Shown here: in pieces, positions 17,314-25,800 of the stretch
Position numbering within the stretch: position 1 is the stretch's first letter
How the letters are laid out: every line of letters starts with the position of its first letter
Source: Myxococcus virescens
Lineage (GTDB): Bacteria; Myxococcota; Myxococcia; Myxococcales; Myxococcaceae
Assembly (NCBI RefSeq): GCF_900101905.1
Contig: NZ_FNAJ01000007.1
Span: 1-64,000 of the forward strand
DNA: 64,000 nucleotides
Direction of reading: 5' to 3'
Notes under the pieces: model-generated
The model's database searches: none
What the model was told of the DNA's origin: nothing
What the model saw: the letters and a program-made list of their open reading frames with translations, nothing else
Made by a program: the position numbers and the translations under genes

Positions 17314-18693
17314 CTACTGTGCCTTGAGTTGCTGAAGCGCGCGTGACGCCACCGCGTTTTCAGGCTGGGTCTCCAGCACCTTCATCAGCCAACGCTCGGC
17401 CTCGCTGGCCGCGGTCTTCCGCGCCTCGGGGCGCGAGGCCTTCATCGCCTGCTCGGTGTAGAGCAACCCCAAGCGCAGGCTGAACTCCATGTTCTCCGGG
17501 TCCTTTTCGACCACGCGGCGCAGCTCGCGCTCGGCGGCGGCGAAGTCACCCTCCAGTTGGTACACGAGCGCCAGCTTGCCTCGCATCGCCACGGCTTCCG
17601 GTGCCAGGGCGGTGGCCACGGTGAAGGACTCGCGGGCGGCCGTGAGGTCCCTGCGCTCCAGGTGGATGTCACCCAGGTGGAACCACGCGGTCTCCAGCAG
17701 CGGATGGAGCGCCACGGCCTTCTCGAAGGAGACACGGGCCGCGTCGGGGCGCTGGCGCGCCAGGTAGAGCTCGCCCAGATAGAAGTGGTTCTTGCCATCG
17801 CGGGGGGCGCGTTCGATGGCCTGCTTGAACTCATCCACCGCGCGTCCCGAGTCATCCAGGCGTTGGTAGGCCAGGCCCAGCAGGGCGTGCACCACCGCGA
17901 CGTCCGGGTAGTCGAGCAGGATTTCCTCGAAGGCGAGGATGGCGTGCTGGGGCGCATCCAGGTCCTTCAGGTAGCGCATGCCTTCTTCCAGCTTGGCCTC
18001 GGCGGCCTTGGGGAAGCCGGAGAACGGATCCGCGATCTGCTCCATCAATGCCCGCGCGGTGGAGACCTCGGCCGGCGTGGGCTGGCCCCGCACCACCGTA
18101 CCCAGGGCTTCCACGGCCCCGGGCGCGTCTCCCGTGCGGTGCAGCGCCTTGGCCAACGGCAGGCGCCAGGCGGTGCGGGCTGGCTCCAACGCCGTGGCGC
18201 GCCGCAGGGGCCCGAGCGCCTCCGTGTACTGTTCGGACTCCAACTGCGCGAGCCCCAGCCGGTAGTGGAACTCCGCGGTGTCCGGTGCCAGGGTCGCGGC
18301 GCGCTCGAAGGCGGCGACGCTGGGCGCCCCCGCGTCGCGAGCGCGTGAGAAGAGGGCGAGCCCCAGCATGTACTGGTCGACCGCGCGCTCACCCGCCGCG
18401 ATTCGCTTCTGGAGCTCCGCGATCCACGCGTCCGTCTGCCCCGCCTTCACGTAGGCCTCGGTGAGCGAGCGCGCCACGTCCAGGTTGTCCGGCGTCTGCC
18501 GGTGCAGGTCTGTCAGCAGCCCCAGGGCCTTCGTGGGCTGATGCTCGTCCAGGTAGGCCCGCGCCTGGGAGAGCGGATCGGTGGGGCGCGCCTTGGCGGA
18601 GTTGGAGGAGGTGGTGCTGCAACCAGTCAGGAGGCCCACGCCGAGTACCGCGGCGCGAATCCAGGGACGGGAACGGAGGTGGCGAATGGTCAT
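17314..18693 (-). CDS. TPR-repeat lipoprotein
   Basis: 459 residues. The start is a lipoprotein signal with the lipobox LLTGC (Cys25). The rest is a series of tetratricopeptide repeats, for example AYLDEHQPTKALGLLTDLHR, AVVHALLGLAYQRLDDSGRA, KNHFYLGELYLARQRPDAAR and TAWFHLGDIHLERRDLTAAR, with the usual A/G, Y and A spacing. Such proteins act as scaffolds or assembly factors at the envelope; the partner cannot be named. It follows the plsC-like gene by 14 bases on the same strand, so they are probably cotranscribed. Confidence 0.88.
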   Translation of the reverse strand: MTIRHLRSRPWIRAAVLGVGLLTGCSTTSSNSAKARPTDPLSQARAYLDEHQPTKALGLLTDLHRQTPDNLDVARSLTEAYVKAGQTDAWIAELQKRIAAGERAVDQYMLGLALFSRARDAGAPSVAAFERAATLAPDTAEFHYRLGLAQLESEQYTEALGPLRRATALEPARTAWRLPLAKALHRTGDAPGAVEALGTVVRGQPTPAEVSTARALMEQIADPFSGFPKAAEAKLEEGMRYLKDLDAPQHAILAFEEILLDYPDVAVVHALLGLAYQRLDDSGRAVDEFKQAIERAPRDGKNHFYLGELYLARQRPDAARVSFEKAVALHPLLETAWFHLGDIHLERRDLTAARESFTVATALAPEAVAMRGKLALVYQLEGDFAAAERELRRVVEKDPENMEFSLRLGLLYTEQAMKASRPEARKTAASEAERWLMKVLETQPENAVASRALQQLKAQ

Positions 18694-18707
18694 CTCGGAG
18701 AGGCGTC

Positions 18708-19502
18708 TCAGGTGGAGGAGAGGGCTCGGGCGCTGGCGTCGCTGACGCCCTCGGCGCCCGCGGCGGCCACGGCGTCATCCACGTCGCCGCCCTTGCCCCC
18801 GAGGGACAGGCTGTCCGCGATGATGACGGCACGGACGGCTCGGGCCAGCCCTTCGCGGTCGTTCTCGGCGAACGTGGTCGTGTCGATGGGCTTGCCAATC
18901 TTCACGCGGATGGGACCGGGGGTGATGTTCCAGGTGGACTTGGGCATCAGGTCGCCGGAGCCCTCGATGGTGACGGGGCAGACGGGGACGCGGGCCTTCA
19001 GCGCCAGGGCGAAGGGGCCCTTCTTGAAGGGCAGGACGCGGCCGTCCGTCGAGCGGGTGCCTTCCGGATACAGGAAGATGCTGGTGCCACCGCGAATCTT
19101 GGCCGCTGCCGCGTTGAGCGAGGCGATGGCCTTGGAGCGGTTGGAGCGGTTGATGAAGACGTGGCCCGCGAGCGCCAGGTACCAGCCGATGAGGGGCACC
19201 CACTTGAGCTGCGTCTTGGCGACGTAGCGGAAAGGGATGGGGACGGCCAGGAAGTGCGCCGGGATGTCGATGGTGGACTGGTGGTTGGCCACGTAGATGG
19301 TGGGCCGATTCGGGTCCACGTTCTCCTGGCCGATGATTTCCAGCTTGGCGCCCCCTGCCCACAGCAGCACGGGCGACCAGAGCTCGCGCGCCACCCAGAT
19401 GGAGCGCGAGGGGTTGAGCGTGAGCAGCATCGCCAAGGTGGCAATGGGGAAACAGAAGAGCGTCCAGACGCCCGCCACGAAAATGCAAAAGAGCTTGCGC
19501 AT
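18708..19502 (-). CDS. plsC: 1-acyl-sn-glycerol-3-phosphate acyltransferase (PlsC family)
   Basis: 264 residues. It has the acyltransferase motif HX4D as His74-Asp79 in VANHQSTID, a second block FINRSNRSKAI near 116, and the substrate-binding FLYPEGTRS at 143-151. These match PlsC/AGPAT enzymes that make phosphatidic acid at the inner membrane. One or two hydrophobic segments lie in the first 50 residues. The last 30 residues are Ala/Asp-rich and not part of the family. A related lysophospholipid acyltransferase role is possible. Confidence 0.88.
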   Translation of the reverse strand: MRKLFCIFVAGVWTLFCFPIATLAMLLTLNPSRSIWVARELWSPVLLWAGGAKLEIIGQENVDPNRPTIYVANHQSTIDIPAHFLAVPIPFRYVAKTQLKWVPLIGWYLALAGHVFINRSNRSKAIASLNAAAAKIRGGTSIFLYPEGTRSTDGRVLPFKKGPFALALKARVPVCPVTIEGSGDLMPKSTWNITPGPIRVKIGKPIDTTTFAENDREGLARAVRAVIIADSLSLGGKGGDVDDAVAAAGAEGVSDASARALSST

Positions 19503-19737
19503 CCCTCAGCCCGCCTCCTGGGGGCCGATGTTCAGGGCCGGAAGGTGCCCGGGCCCGCGGGCTTGCCCGCCGAAGCTCCCTGGCCAGACGCTCAGGCGGC
19601 GACTCCCACGAGGGAGGACGGCGGCACCTGTCACGCGTTGAACGGGACGACGGGGGGGCATGCACTTCTTCTACCACGTCCTACCTACACGTTGTTTCTG
19701 GTGCGCGTCGCTCGGCGGGGTTACAAGCAGGGGTGGT

Positions 19738-20352
19738 GTGGCCAGGAAAAAGTTCATCGCCATCGCGGGCAACATCGGCGCCGGAAAGACGGAGCTGACG
19801 TCCTTCCTCTGCCGGAAGTACGGGTTGACGCCCTCCTTCGAACCCAACGACCAGAACCCTTATCTGGCGGACTTCTACAAGGACATGAAGACGTGGGCGT
19901 TCCGCTCACAGCTCTTCTTCTTGACGCACAAGTTCCGCCTGCACCGGGAGCTGGAGCGCACCTCCGGGACGGTGCTTCAGGACCGCACCCTTTATGAGGA
20001 CGCGGAGATTTTCGCCAAGAACCTCCACCGGCAGCGGCTCATCGACAAGCGGGACTGGAAGACATACTGCGAGCTGTACGAGACGATTTCGGAGTCGTTG
20101 CGGCCCCCCGACCTGATGATCTACCTCCGCTGCCCAGTGCAGACGATTCGTGAACGCATCCGCATCCGTGGCCGGGCCATGGAGCGGGACATCCCCACCC
20201 GCTACCTGCAGCGCCTCAATGCCCTCTATGAGGAGTGGTTCGAGGGCTACCGCCTGTCGCCGGTGCTCGTGCTTCCCACGGACAAGCTCGACTATTTGAC
20301 CAACCTGGTGGACCGCGTGGACCTCTTTCGGCAGATCGAGAAGCACCTGTGA
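19738..20352 (+). CDS. Deoxynucleoside kinase (dNK/dGK-dCK family)
   Basis: 204 residues. The P-loop GNIGAGKTE is at residues 11-19. LQDRTLYEDAEIF carries the DR(S/T) motif, and the arginine-rich LID RERIRIRGRAMERDI follows. This is the dNK family that phosphorylates deoxynucleosides for salvage. The frame is open from 19660, but the GTG at 19738 gives MARKKFIAIAG and follows AGCAGGGG, so it is chosen. The stop shares one base with the next ATG, which indicates coupling. Confidence 0.88.
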   Translation: MARKKFIAIAGNIGAGKTELTSFLCRKYGLTPSFEPNDQNPYLADFYKDMKTWAFRSQLFFLTHKFRLHRELERTSGTVLQDRTLYEDAEIFAKNLHRQRLIDKRDWKTYCELYETISESLRPPDLMIYLRCPVQTIRERIRIRGRAMERDIPTRYLQRLNALYEEWFEGYRLSPVLVLPTDKLDYLTNLVDRVDLFRQIEKHL

Positions 20353-21524
20353 TGGAGGTCTACCTGCTGGCGACGGAGCAGGAGGGCCCGGCTCCCCTCG
20401 ATGCGCTGCGCGCGTCCTTCGCGAACGATGAGGTGGAGTTCACCCCGGACGCGGACGGCGAGGGGTTCACCCTGCGGGCGGACGGCTCCGAGGTGCTGGT
20501 GCGCCTGACGCGGGGCTCCGAGGGACTGCCGCGCTTCCGCAAGGAGGTGTTCAGCGGCAGCCCGGAGGCCTTCGAGCGGCTGGGGCGCGCCAAGGCCTAC
20601 TACCATCTGTCCGTGGAGCCGGGCGGGGCGCAGCCCACGCTGCCTGTCTTCGAGGCACTGTGGGCTGTGCGCACGCTGCTGGAGCACGTGCAGGGCGTGC
20701 TGGTGGACCTCACCGCCTTCAAGCTCCACGAGCCCGACGACGTGGCGGAAATCACGGAGCTGGACTTCGACATCCGCGACCACGTCCACCTCCATGCCGT
20801 GGAGGCGACGGAGGGGGACACGCCCCTGTGGGTGCACTCGCATGGGATGGAGAAGTTCGGGGCCCGGGACCTGGAAATCTTCCACCTGGCCGAGAAGGAC
20901 CTGCTGGCCGCGGAGAGCTTCCTTCACGAGCTGTGCACCGACCTGGCCTTTGGGCAGGGGCCGGCGCTGCGCACCCAGGTGGGCACCAGCGAGGGGCAGG
21001 TCTTCACGCTCGTGCCCTCGGAAGAGGCCCGCGCCAACCTGCTGGGCGTCCCTCTGGACACCTTCGAGGGCCATGAGGGGCTCTTCCTCACCGTGGTGTC
21101 CCCGCTGGGCCGGCACAACACGTCCCAGCTCCTGGCGCCCTACCGTGAGCGCTTCGAGAAGGAGCCGGAGGAGCAGACCCAGGCCATGCGGCGGGAGGCC
21201 CAGCTGGTGCTCCCGTCCTTCCTGGCGCGCTTCCAGCGCAAGGGCCTGATGGAGCCGCTCACCTTCCTGGTGCGTGCTCCTTTCGACACCCACCCCGAAG
21301 GGAACACCGTCACGGAGAACCTGTGGCTGGAGGTCATGGGGCGGGACGAGGGCTCCGTGGTGGGCAAGCTCGTTGATGGCGCGGTGCATACAACCGAGTG
21401 GCGCAAGGGTGCCCACGTGGAGGTCGCGGAGACCCAGGTCAACGCGCTGGCCATCAGCCGGGAAGGCCGGGCGTTGGACGAGCGGGAACTCCGTGAACTC
21501 CTGAACGCCGAACGGCCGATGTAG
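20352..21524 (+). CDS. Unknown protein with DUF2314-like C-terminus
   Basis: 390 residues, soluble, acidic. The C-terminal 60 residues (TENLWLEVMGRDEGSVVGKL, GAHVEVAETQVNALAI) resemble DUF2314, a small domain of unknown role. The central part has an acidic HVHLHAVEATEGDTPLWVHS region and HSHGMEKFGARDLEIFHLAE, as in DUF4026-type proteins. No catalytic motif can be assigned. Its start overlaps the stop of the deoxynucleoside kinase gene, so a related function in salvage or nucleotide balance is conceivable but not shown. Confidence 0.82.
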   Translation: MEVYLLATEQEGPAPLDALRASFANDEVEFTPDADGEGFTLRADGSEVLVRLTRGSEGLPRFRKEVFSGSPEAFERLGRAKAYYHLSVEPGGAQPTLPVFEALWAVRTLLEHVQGVLVDLTAFKLHEPDDVAEITELDFDIRDHVHLHAVEATEGDTPLWVHSHGMEKFGARDLEIFHLAEKDLLAAESFLHELCTDLAFGQGPALRTQVGTSEGQVFTLVPSEEARANLLGVPLDTFEGHEGLFLTVVSPLGRHNTSQLLAPYRERFEKEPEEQTQAMRREAQLVLPSFLARFQRKGLMEPLTFLVRAPFDTHPEGNTVTENLWLEVMGRDEGSVVGKLVDGAVHTTEWRKGAHVEVAETQVNALAISREGRALDERELRELLNAERPM

Positions 21525-21542
21525 CAAGCGGCGCCGGGGGCC

Positions 21543-21570
21543 TTGCCCAGCCATCGCGGGGCGCTAGGCT
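21543..21570 (+). promoter_or_regulatory. Promoter of the FHA gene, probably leaderless
   Basis: TTGCCC (21543-21548), 16 bases, TAGGCT (21565-21570), then nine bases to the ATG at 21580. A start site at or near the A of the ATG is expected. No Shine-Dalgarno is present. Confidence 0.5.
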
Positions 21571-21579
21571 CCGCGCCCC

Positions 21580-23280
21580 ATGCCCGCCCTCCTGCTGCTC
21601 ACCGGTCCTTCCGCGGGGCGTCGTCACGACGTGCTCGCGGAGGCGACGATTGGCCGCAGTCCCTCGTGTGAAATCCCACTGGATGACCATCAGGTCTCCC
21701 GCAAGCACGCGCTGATTTCCGTGCTGGACGGGCTGGCGCGCATCCGCGACTTGCGCTCGCGCAACGGGACGTTCGTCAACGGCGAGCGCCTCGTGGATGA
21801 GGTGGTGCTCAAGCCCGGTGACCAGGTGCGCGTGGGCGTGACGACGGCCCTCTTCGAGCCGCCCCCGGTGACCCTGGTGGCCGACGGGCCGGAGAAGATG
21901 GGGCAGGTGCCCATCGAGGAAGTGCTGCCTCACGTGGGCGCGGCGGCGGCGATGTACTCGGCGGGCATTGCCCTGCTGGGCGCGACGAGTGGCGCCCTGG
22001 TGCTGCGGCGCCTGGCGGATGAGGTCGCGCACGCACTCAATGCCGACCGCGCGGCCGCGCTGCTGGGCAGCAGTGATGGCTTGCTCACCGCGGCGGTGGC
22101 GGGCGCGGAGGCGCTGACGATGCCGCGCGCGCTGGCGCAGGCCGCGCTGGAGCGCAAGGAGCTGGTCCAGACGGATGACGTCCTCTGCGCGCCCCTGGTC
22201 GCCTCAGGCGGCATGCCCTTCGGCGTGCTGTACGTGACGCGGGCGGAGCCGAAGTTCAGCGAGGGTGAGGGCCAGTTGCTCGCGGCGCTGGGACGGTTGG
22301 GGGGCGAGGCCTACACCACCGTGCGCTCCCGCGTGGATGCGGAGCCGCCCGTGGCCGCGCTCTCCGGGACGTCCCGGCCGCTGCGGGCCTTGCTGGAGCT
22401 GGCGCGCCGGGTGGCCGCCAGCGCCGCGCCGGTGGTGATTCATGGCGAGCCGGGCGTGGGCAAGGCGCTGCTGGCGCGCTTCGTCCATGCGCGTTCGCCT
22501 CGGGCCCTGGGGCCTTTCATCGTGGTGGACTGCCGGGAGCCGGCCGATGCCGTGGAGGAGGCGCTGTTCGGCCGGGCGAGCGCGCCCGGGCAGCCGCCTG
22601 TCGTCTCCGCGCTGCTTCGCGCGGATGGGGGCTCGCTGGTGCTGCTCCATGTGGAGTCGCTCGCGCGGCCTGCTTCGGAGCGGCTGGCGAGGGCCCTGGC
22701 GCGCCGCTCAGCGCCCGCGCGGCAAGGCGGCGAGGAGCCCGTGGACGTGCGGGTGCTGGCCACCGCGCCCGCGTCGGTGTCGTTGCTGGCGGCGCGCGGC
22801 GACGTGGAGGCCTCGTTGGCTCGGGCGCTGTCGGGCTTCGAACTGGACGCCCCGCCCATCCGCGAGCGGCGCGCGGACGTGCTGCCGCTGCTGGAGCAGT
22901 TCGCGGCGCGCGCGGCCCGCCGGATTCGGAAGGAGCCACCGACGCTCAGTCCCGAGGCCCGGCGACTGCTGACGGAGTACGGGTGGCCGCAGAACCTGCG
23001 GGAGCTGGAGCTGGTGGGGGAGCGACTGGGCCTGCTGTACGCGGCGAGCCGAGTGGGCGCGCTGCAACTGCCCCCGGAGTTCCAGGAGGGCGGCGACGAG
23101 GGCGCGAAGACGTTGCAGGGACGCGTGGCCCGGCTGGAGCGCGATGCCATCGCCGAGGCCCTGCGCGAGGCGTCGGGAAAGAAGGTCCGCGCCGCGGCGC
23201 TGCTCGGCATCAGCCGGCCCACGCTGGACAAGAAGATTGAGGAGTACGGGCTCGCGGTGGAGCGGGGGCGCCGGGAGTGA
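21580..23280 (+). CDS. FHA-GAF-like-AAA+-Fis protein with degenerate ATPase
   Basis: 566 residues built like an NtrC-type enhancer-binding protein. An FHA domain spans about 22-90 (GRS at 25-27, VSRKHA, RNGTFVNG), so it should bind phosphothreonine. A GAF-like region lies at about 120-250. An AAA+ region spans about 260-495, and a Fis-type helix-turn-helix ends the protein (KVRAAALLGISRPTLDKKIE). The Walker A GEPGVGK (289-295) is kept, but the Walker B position reads GGSLVLLHVE (350-359) without Asp-Glu, and no GAFTGA loop is present. Sigma-54 activation by ATP hydrolysis is therefore unlikely. A phospho-dependent DNA-binding regulator is the better guess. Confidence 0.85.
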   Translation: MPALLLLTGPSAGRRHDVLAEATIGRSPSCEIPLDDHQVSRKHALISVLDGLARIRDLRSRNGTFVNGERLVDEVVLKPGDQVRVGVTTALFEPPPVTLVADGPEKMGQVPIEEVLPHVGAAAAMYSAGIALLGATSGALVLRRLADEVAHALNADRAAALLGSSDGLLTAAVAGAEALTMPRALAQAALERKELVQTDDVLCAPLVASGGMPFGVLYVTRAEPKFSEGEGQLLAALGRLGGEAYTTVRSRVDAEPPVAALSGTSRPLRALLELARRVAASAAPVVIHGEPGVGKALLARFVHARSPRALGPFIVVDCREPADAVEEALFGRASAPGQPPVVSALLRADGGSLVLLHVESLARPASERLARALARRSAPARQGGEEPVDVRVLATAPASVSLLAARGDVEASLARALSGFELDAPPIRERRADVLPLLEQFAARAARRIRKEPPTLSPEARRLLTEYGWPQNLRELELVGERLGLLYAASRVGALQLPPEFQEGGDEGAKTLQGRVARLERDAIAEALREASGKKVRAAALLGISRPTLDKKIEEYGLAVERGRRE

Positions 23281-23295
23281 GTCGGGCCGCGGCGC

Positions 23296-24207
23296 CTACG
23301 ACTTCCGCCGGCTGAGCAGCACGCCGGAGAGGACGAGCCCCGCGCCGAGCACCTGCGTCCAGGTGGGCCGCTCTCCACGCACGGCCCACGCCGTGAGGGC
23401 GGCCACCACGGGGATGCCCGTGTTGTAGAGCCCCGCGCGGCTGCTGCCCACCTTCTGCACGGTGCGGCCCCAGATGAAGTACGCGAGCACCAGCGGCACC
23501 AGCGCCGAGTACACGACGCCCGCCCAGGCGCCGGCGCGGATGTTCTCGGTCTCCAGTCGCAGCAGCTCGGGCACGCCCGCGAGCACCACGCCCGGTGCGC
23601 CCGTGAGCATGCTGATGGCGGTGATGCGCAGCGCGGACACCTCCGGGCCCACGGTGCGGATGCCCACCGTGTAGATGGCCCAGCAGAGGCTCGCGCCGAC
23701 GATGAGCCCGTCGCCGAGCAAGGACGCGCCATGTTCGGACGCGCCGCGTCCCCCCAGCACCAGCAGCATCCCCACCACGCCCAGCGCCAATGCCGCGACG
23801 AGCGGGCGAGTGAGCCGATCCACGCCGAACAGGGCGCCAAGCGTGGCCACGAGCACTGGCGTCACCGCTGTCAGCATCCCGCTGTTCGCCACCGAGGTGT
23901 TCGCCAGGCCGACGATGAAGCACACCTGGTACACGGTGTTGCCCACCAGCCCGAGCCCCAGCAGCTTGAGGAACACCGGGCGCGGAAGCGGCTTCCAGCC
24001 TTCGACGCCGAGGAGCAGCGCGCCCATGGCCAACGCCGCGATGGTGAAGCGCAGCGACATGAAGGCCAGGGGAGGGAGCGTCTCCATCGCCTCCTTCACC
24101 ACCGTGTAGTTGGTGCCCCAGGCAATCACGACGCCGACGATGGCCAGGTCGGACGCGGAGATGCCGCGTGAGGAGGCGGGCACAACGGCGGTGGTGGACG
24201 TGGACAC
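23296..24207 (-). CDS. EamA/DMT-family transporter
   Basis: 303 residues with about ten membrane helices in two EamA repeats, for example DLAIVGVVIAWGTNYTVVKE and PLVAALALGVVGMLLVLGGR. These are drug/metabolite exporters of the inner membrane; the substrate is unknown. The frame opens at 24267, but a promoter TTGCGC-N17-TATTCC (24245-24217, minus strand) lies nine bases before the GTG at 24207. The longer form would also leave only 15 bases to the divergent psuG start. I therefore prefer 24207; the membrane part is the same either way. Confidence 0.85.
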   Translation of the reverse strand: MSTSTTAVVPASSRGISASDLAIVGVVIAWGTNYTVVKEAMETLPPLAFMSLRFTIAALAMGALLLGVEGWKPLPRPVFLKLLGLGLVGNTVYQVCFIVGLANTSVANSGMLTAVTPVLVATLGALFGVDRLTRPLVAALALGVVGMLLVLGGRGASEHGASLLGDGLIVGASLCWAIYTVGIRTVGPEVSALRITAISMLTGAPGVVLAGVPELLRLETENIRAGAWAGVVYSALVPLVLAYFIWGRTVQKVGSSRAGLYNTGIPVVAALTAWAVRGERPTWTQVLGAGLVLSGVLLSRRKS

Positions 24208-24216
24208 GGCGGCAGG

Positions 24217-24245
24217 GGAATAGGCCCGAGGGGCCACGCGCGCAA
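24217..24245 (-). promoter_or_regulatory. Promoter of the EamA transporter gene
   Basis: On the minus strand, TTGCGC (24245-24240), 17 bases, TATTCC (24222-24217), then nine bases to the GTG at 24207. This again predicts a leaderless or nearly leaderless mRNA and decides the start codon. Confidence 0.45.
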
Positions 24246-24282
24246 GCCGACGTTTGAATCCGGGCATGCTAAACGCCTGGGC

Positions 24283-25194
24283 ATGGACCTACGCTTTTCG
24301 GAAGAGGTGCGCCGCGCGCTCAAGGCCGGCCAACCGCTGGTGGCCCTGGAGACGAGCGTCGTGGCCCAGGGCCTTCCGTATCCGGACAACCTGGCCGCGG
24401 CCCGAGCGTGCGAGGAGGCCATCCGCCGCGCTGGCGCCGTTCCCGCCGCCACCGCCATCATCGACGGGCAGCTGTGCGTCGGGCTGGAGGAGCCGGAGAT
24501 GCGCCGGCTGGCGGAGGGCAAGGAGCGCCTGCTCAAGGTGGCGTCCCGGGACCTGGCCATCGCCATGGCCACGCGCGCCACGGGTGGCACCACCGTGAGC
24601 GCCACGTGTGAGATGGCCGCCGCCGCGGGCATTCGTGTCTTCTCCACCGGTGGCATTGGGGGTGTGCACCGCGGCGCGTCGGAGCACTTCGACATCTCCC
24701 AGGACATCGCCGCGCTGGCGCGCTTCCCCGTCGCCGTGGTGTGCGCGGGCGCCAAGTCCGTGTTGGACCTGCCCAAGACGATGGAGCTGCTCGAGACGGC
24801 CGGCGTGCCCGTCATCGGCGTGGGGACGGATGAGCTGCCGTCGTTCTACAGCCGGGGTTCTGGCATCCCCCTGGAGCACCGCGCGGATGACGTGGACACG
24901 GCTGCCCGCATCGCCCGCGCCCGCTTCGAGTCGCTGAAGCAGGGTGGGGTGCTCTACACCGTGCCTCCGCCCGAGGAGACGTCCCTGCCTCGCAACGAGG
25001 TGGAGTTGCACATCGCCGCGACGCTCGCCGACGCGGACCGGCAGGGCATCCGCGGCAAGGCCGTGACGCCCTTCCTCCTGTCGGAAATGGCGAAGCGCAC
25101 CGGGGGCAAGACGCTCAAGGCCAACCTGGCGCTGCTCATCAACAACGCGCGCTTCGCCGGTCAGCTCGCCGTGGCGTACGCACGCGCGAGCTGA
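24283..25194 (+). CDS. psuG: Pseudouridine-5'-phosphate glycosidase
   Basis: 303 residues. PsuG splits pseudouridine 5'-phosphate to uracil and ribose 5-phosphate. The family motifs LVALETSVVAQGLPYPDNL, GGTTVSATCEMAAAAGIRVF, FSTGGIGGVHRG and CAGAKSVLDLPKTMELLET are all present. The paired kinase PsuK is not adjacent; the neighbour is a divergent transporter gene. The last residues NNARFAGQLAVAYA are typical, so the protein is complete. Confidence 0.93.
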   Translation: MDLRFSEEVRRALKAGQPLVALETSVVAQGLPYPDNLAAARACEEAIRRAGAVPAATAIIDGQLCVGLEEPEMRRLAEGKERLLKVASRDLAIAMATRATGGTTVSATCEMAAAAGIRVFSTGGIGGVHRGASEHFDISQDIAALARFPVAVVCAGAKSVLDLPKTMELLETAGVPVIGVGTDELPSFYSRGSGIPLEHRADDVDTAARIARARFESLKQGGVLYTVPPPEETSLPRNEVELHIAATLADADRQGIRGKAVTPFLLSEMAKRTGGKTLKANLALLINNARFAGQLAVAYARAS

Positions 25195-25215
25195 GTCCCC
25201 GGACGCGGGCCGCCG

Positions 25216-25701
25216 CTACCGCTGGAACCAGCGCACCAGCTCTTCCAGCTCGCGGCGGTCCACTTCGTCGAAGGTGTTCTTGTACTCGGAGTCGATGTCG
25301 AGCACGGCCAGCAGCTCCCGGTTGCGGCCGAACACCGGGACGACGATTTCCGATGCCGAGCGCCCGTCACAGGTGATGTGGCCCGGGAAGGCGTGGACGT
25401 CCGCCACCACCACCGACTCGCCCTTCGCCGCGGAGGCACCGCACACGCCCTTGCCGAACGGGATTTCCAGGCACCCGAGCGTGCCTTGGTAAGGGCCCAC
25501 CCGTAGCAGCCGGCCCGGCGTGACGACGCGGTAGAATCCCGTCCACAGGTGCCCGAAGGCGTGGTGCAGCAGGCAGCTCATGGTGGCCATGCCGGTGATG
25601 TCGTCGTCGATGCCCTCGAGCACCGCGCGCACGTGCTGCTTCAGCTCGGCGTAGGCTTCGGCCTTGGGCATGCCGCGCAGATCCAGGGTGACTTCCGCCA
25701 T
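25216..25701 (-). CDS. msrC: Free methionine-(R)-sulfoxide reductase, GAF fold
   Basis: 161 residues. This is the fRMsr family, a GAF domain that reduces free methionine-R-sulfoxide using thioredoxin. The signature is visible: GPYQGTLGCLEIPFGKGVCG and DVHAFPGHITCD, giving three cysteines at the positions used in catalysis. A TTG at 25716 is in frame, but the ATG at 25701 follows GCGAGG. The gene diverges from the sirtuin gene. Confidence 0.9.
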   Translation of the reverse strand: MAEVTLDLRGMPKAEAYAELKQHVRAVLEGIDDDITGMATMSCLLHHAFGHLWTGFYRVVTPGRLLRVGPYQGTLGCLEIPFGKGVCGASAAKGESVVVADVHAFPGHITCDGRSASEIVVPVFGRNRELLAVLDIDSEYKNTFDEVDRRELEELVRWFQR

Positions 25702-25800
25702 GATGGGACCTCGCAAGGCGACCTCCCGCGAGCATCAGGCCCCGGTAGGGTCAGCGTCCCATCCATAGCTTGATTCGCTTTCCGCCGCACAGGAGCCGAC

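Noticed and set aside
19640..19660. Sigma-54-like CGGCACCTGTCACGCG before the deoxynucleoside kinase gene
   Set aside because: The -24 half is good, but the -12 half reads ACGCG; too weak to list.
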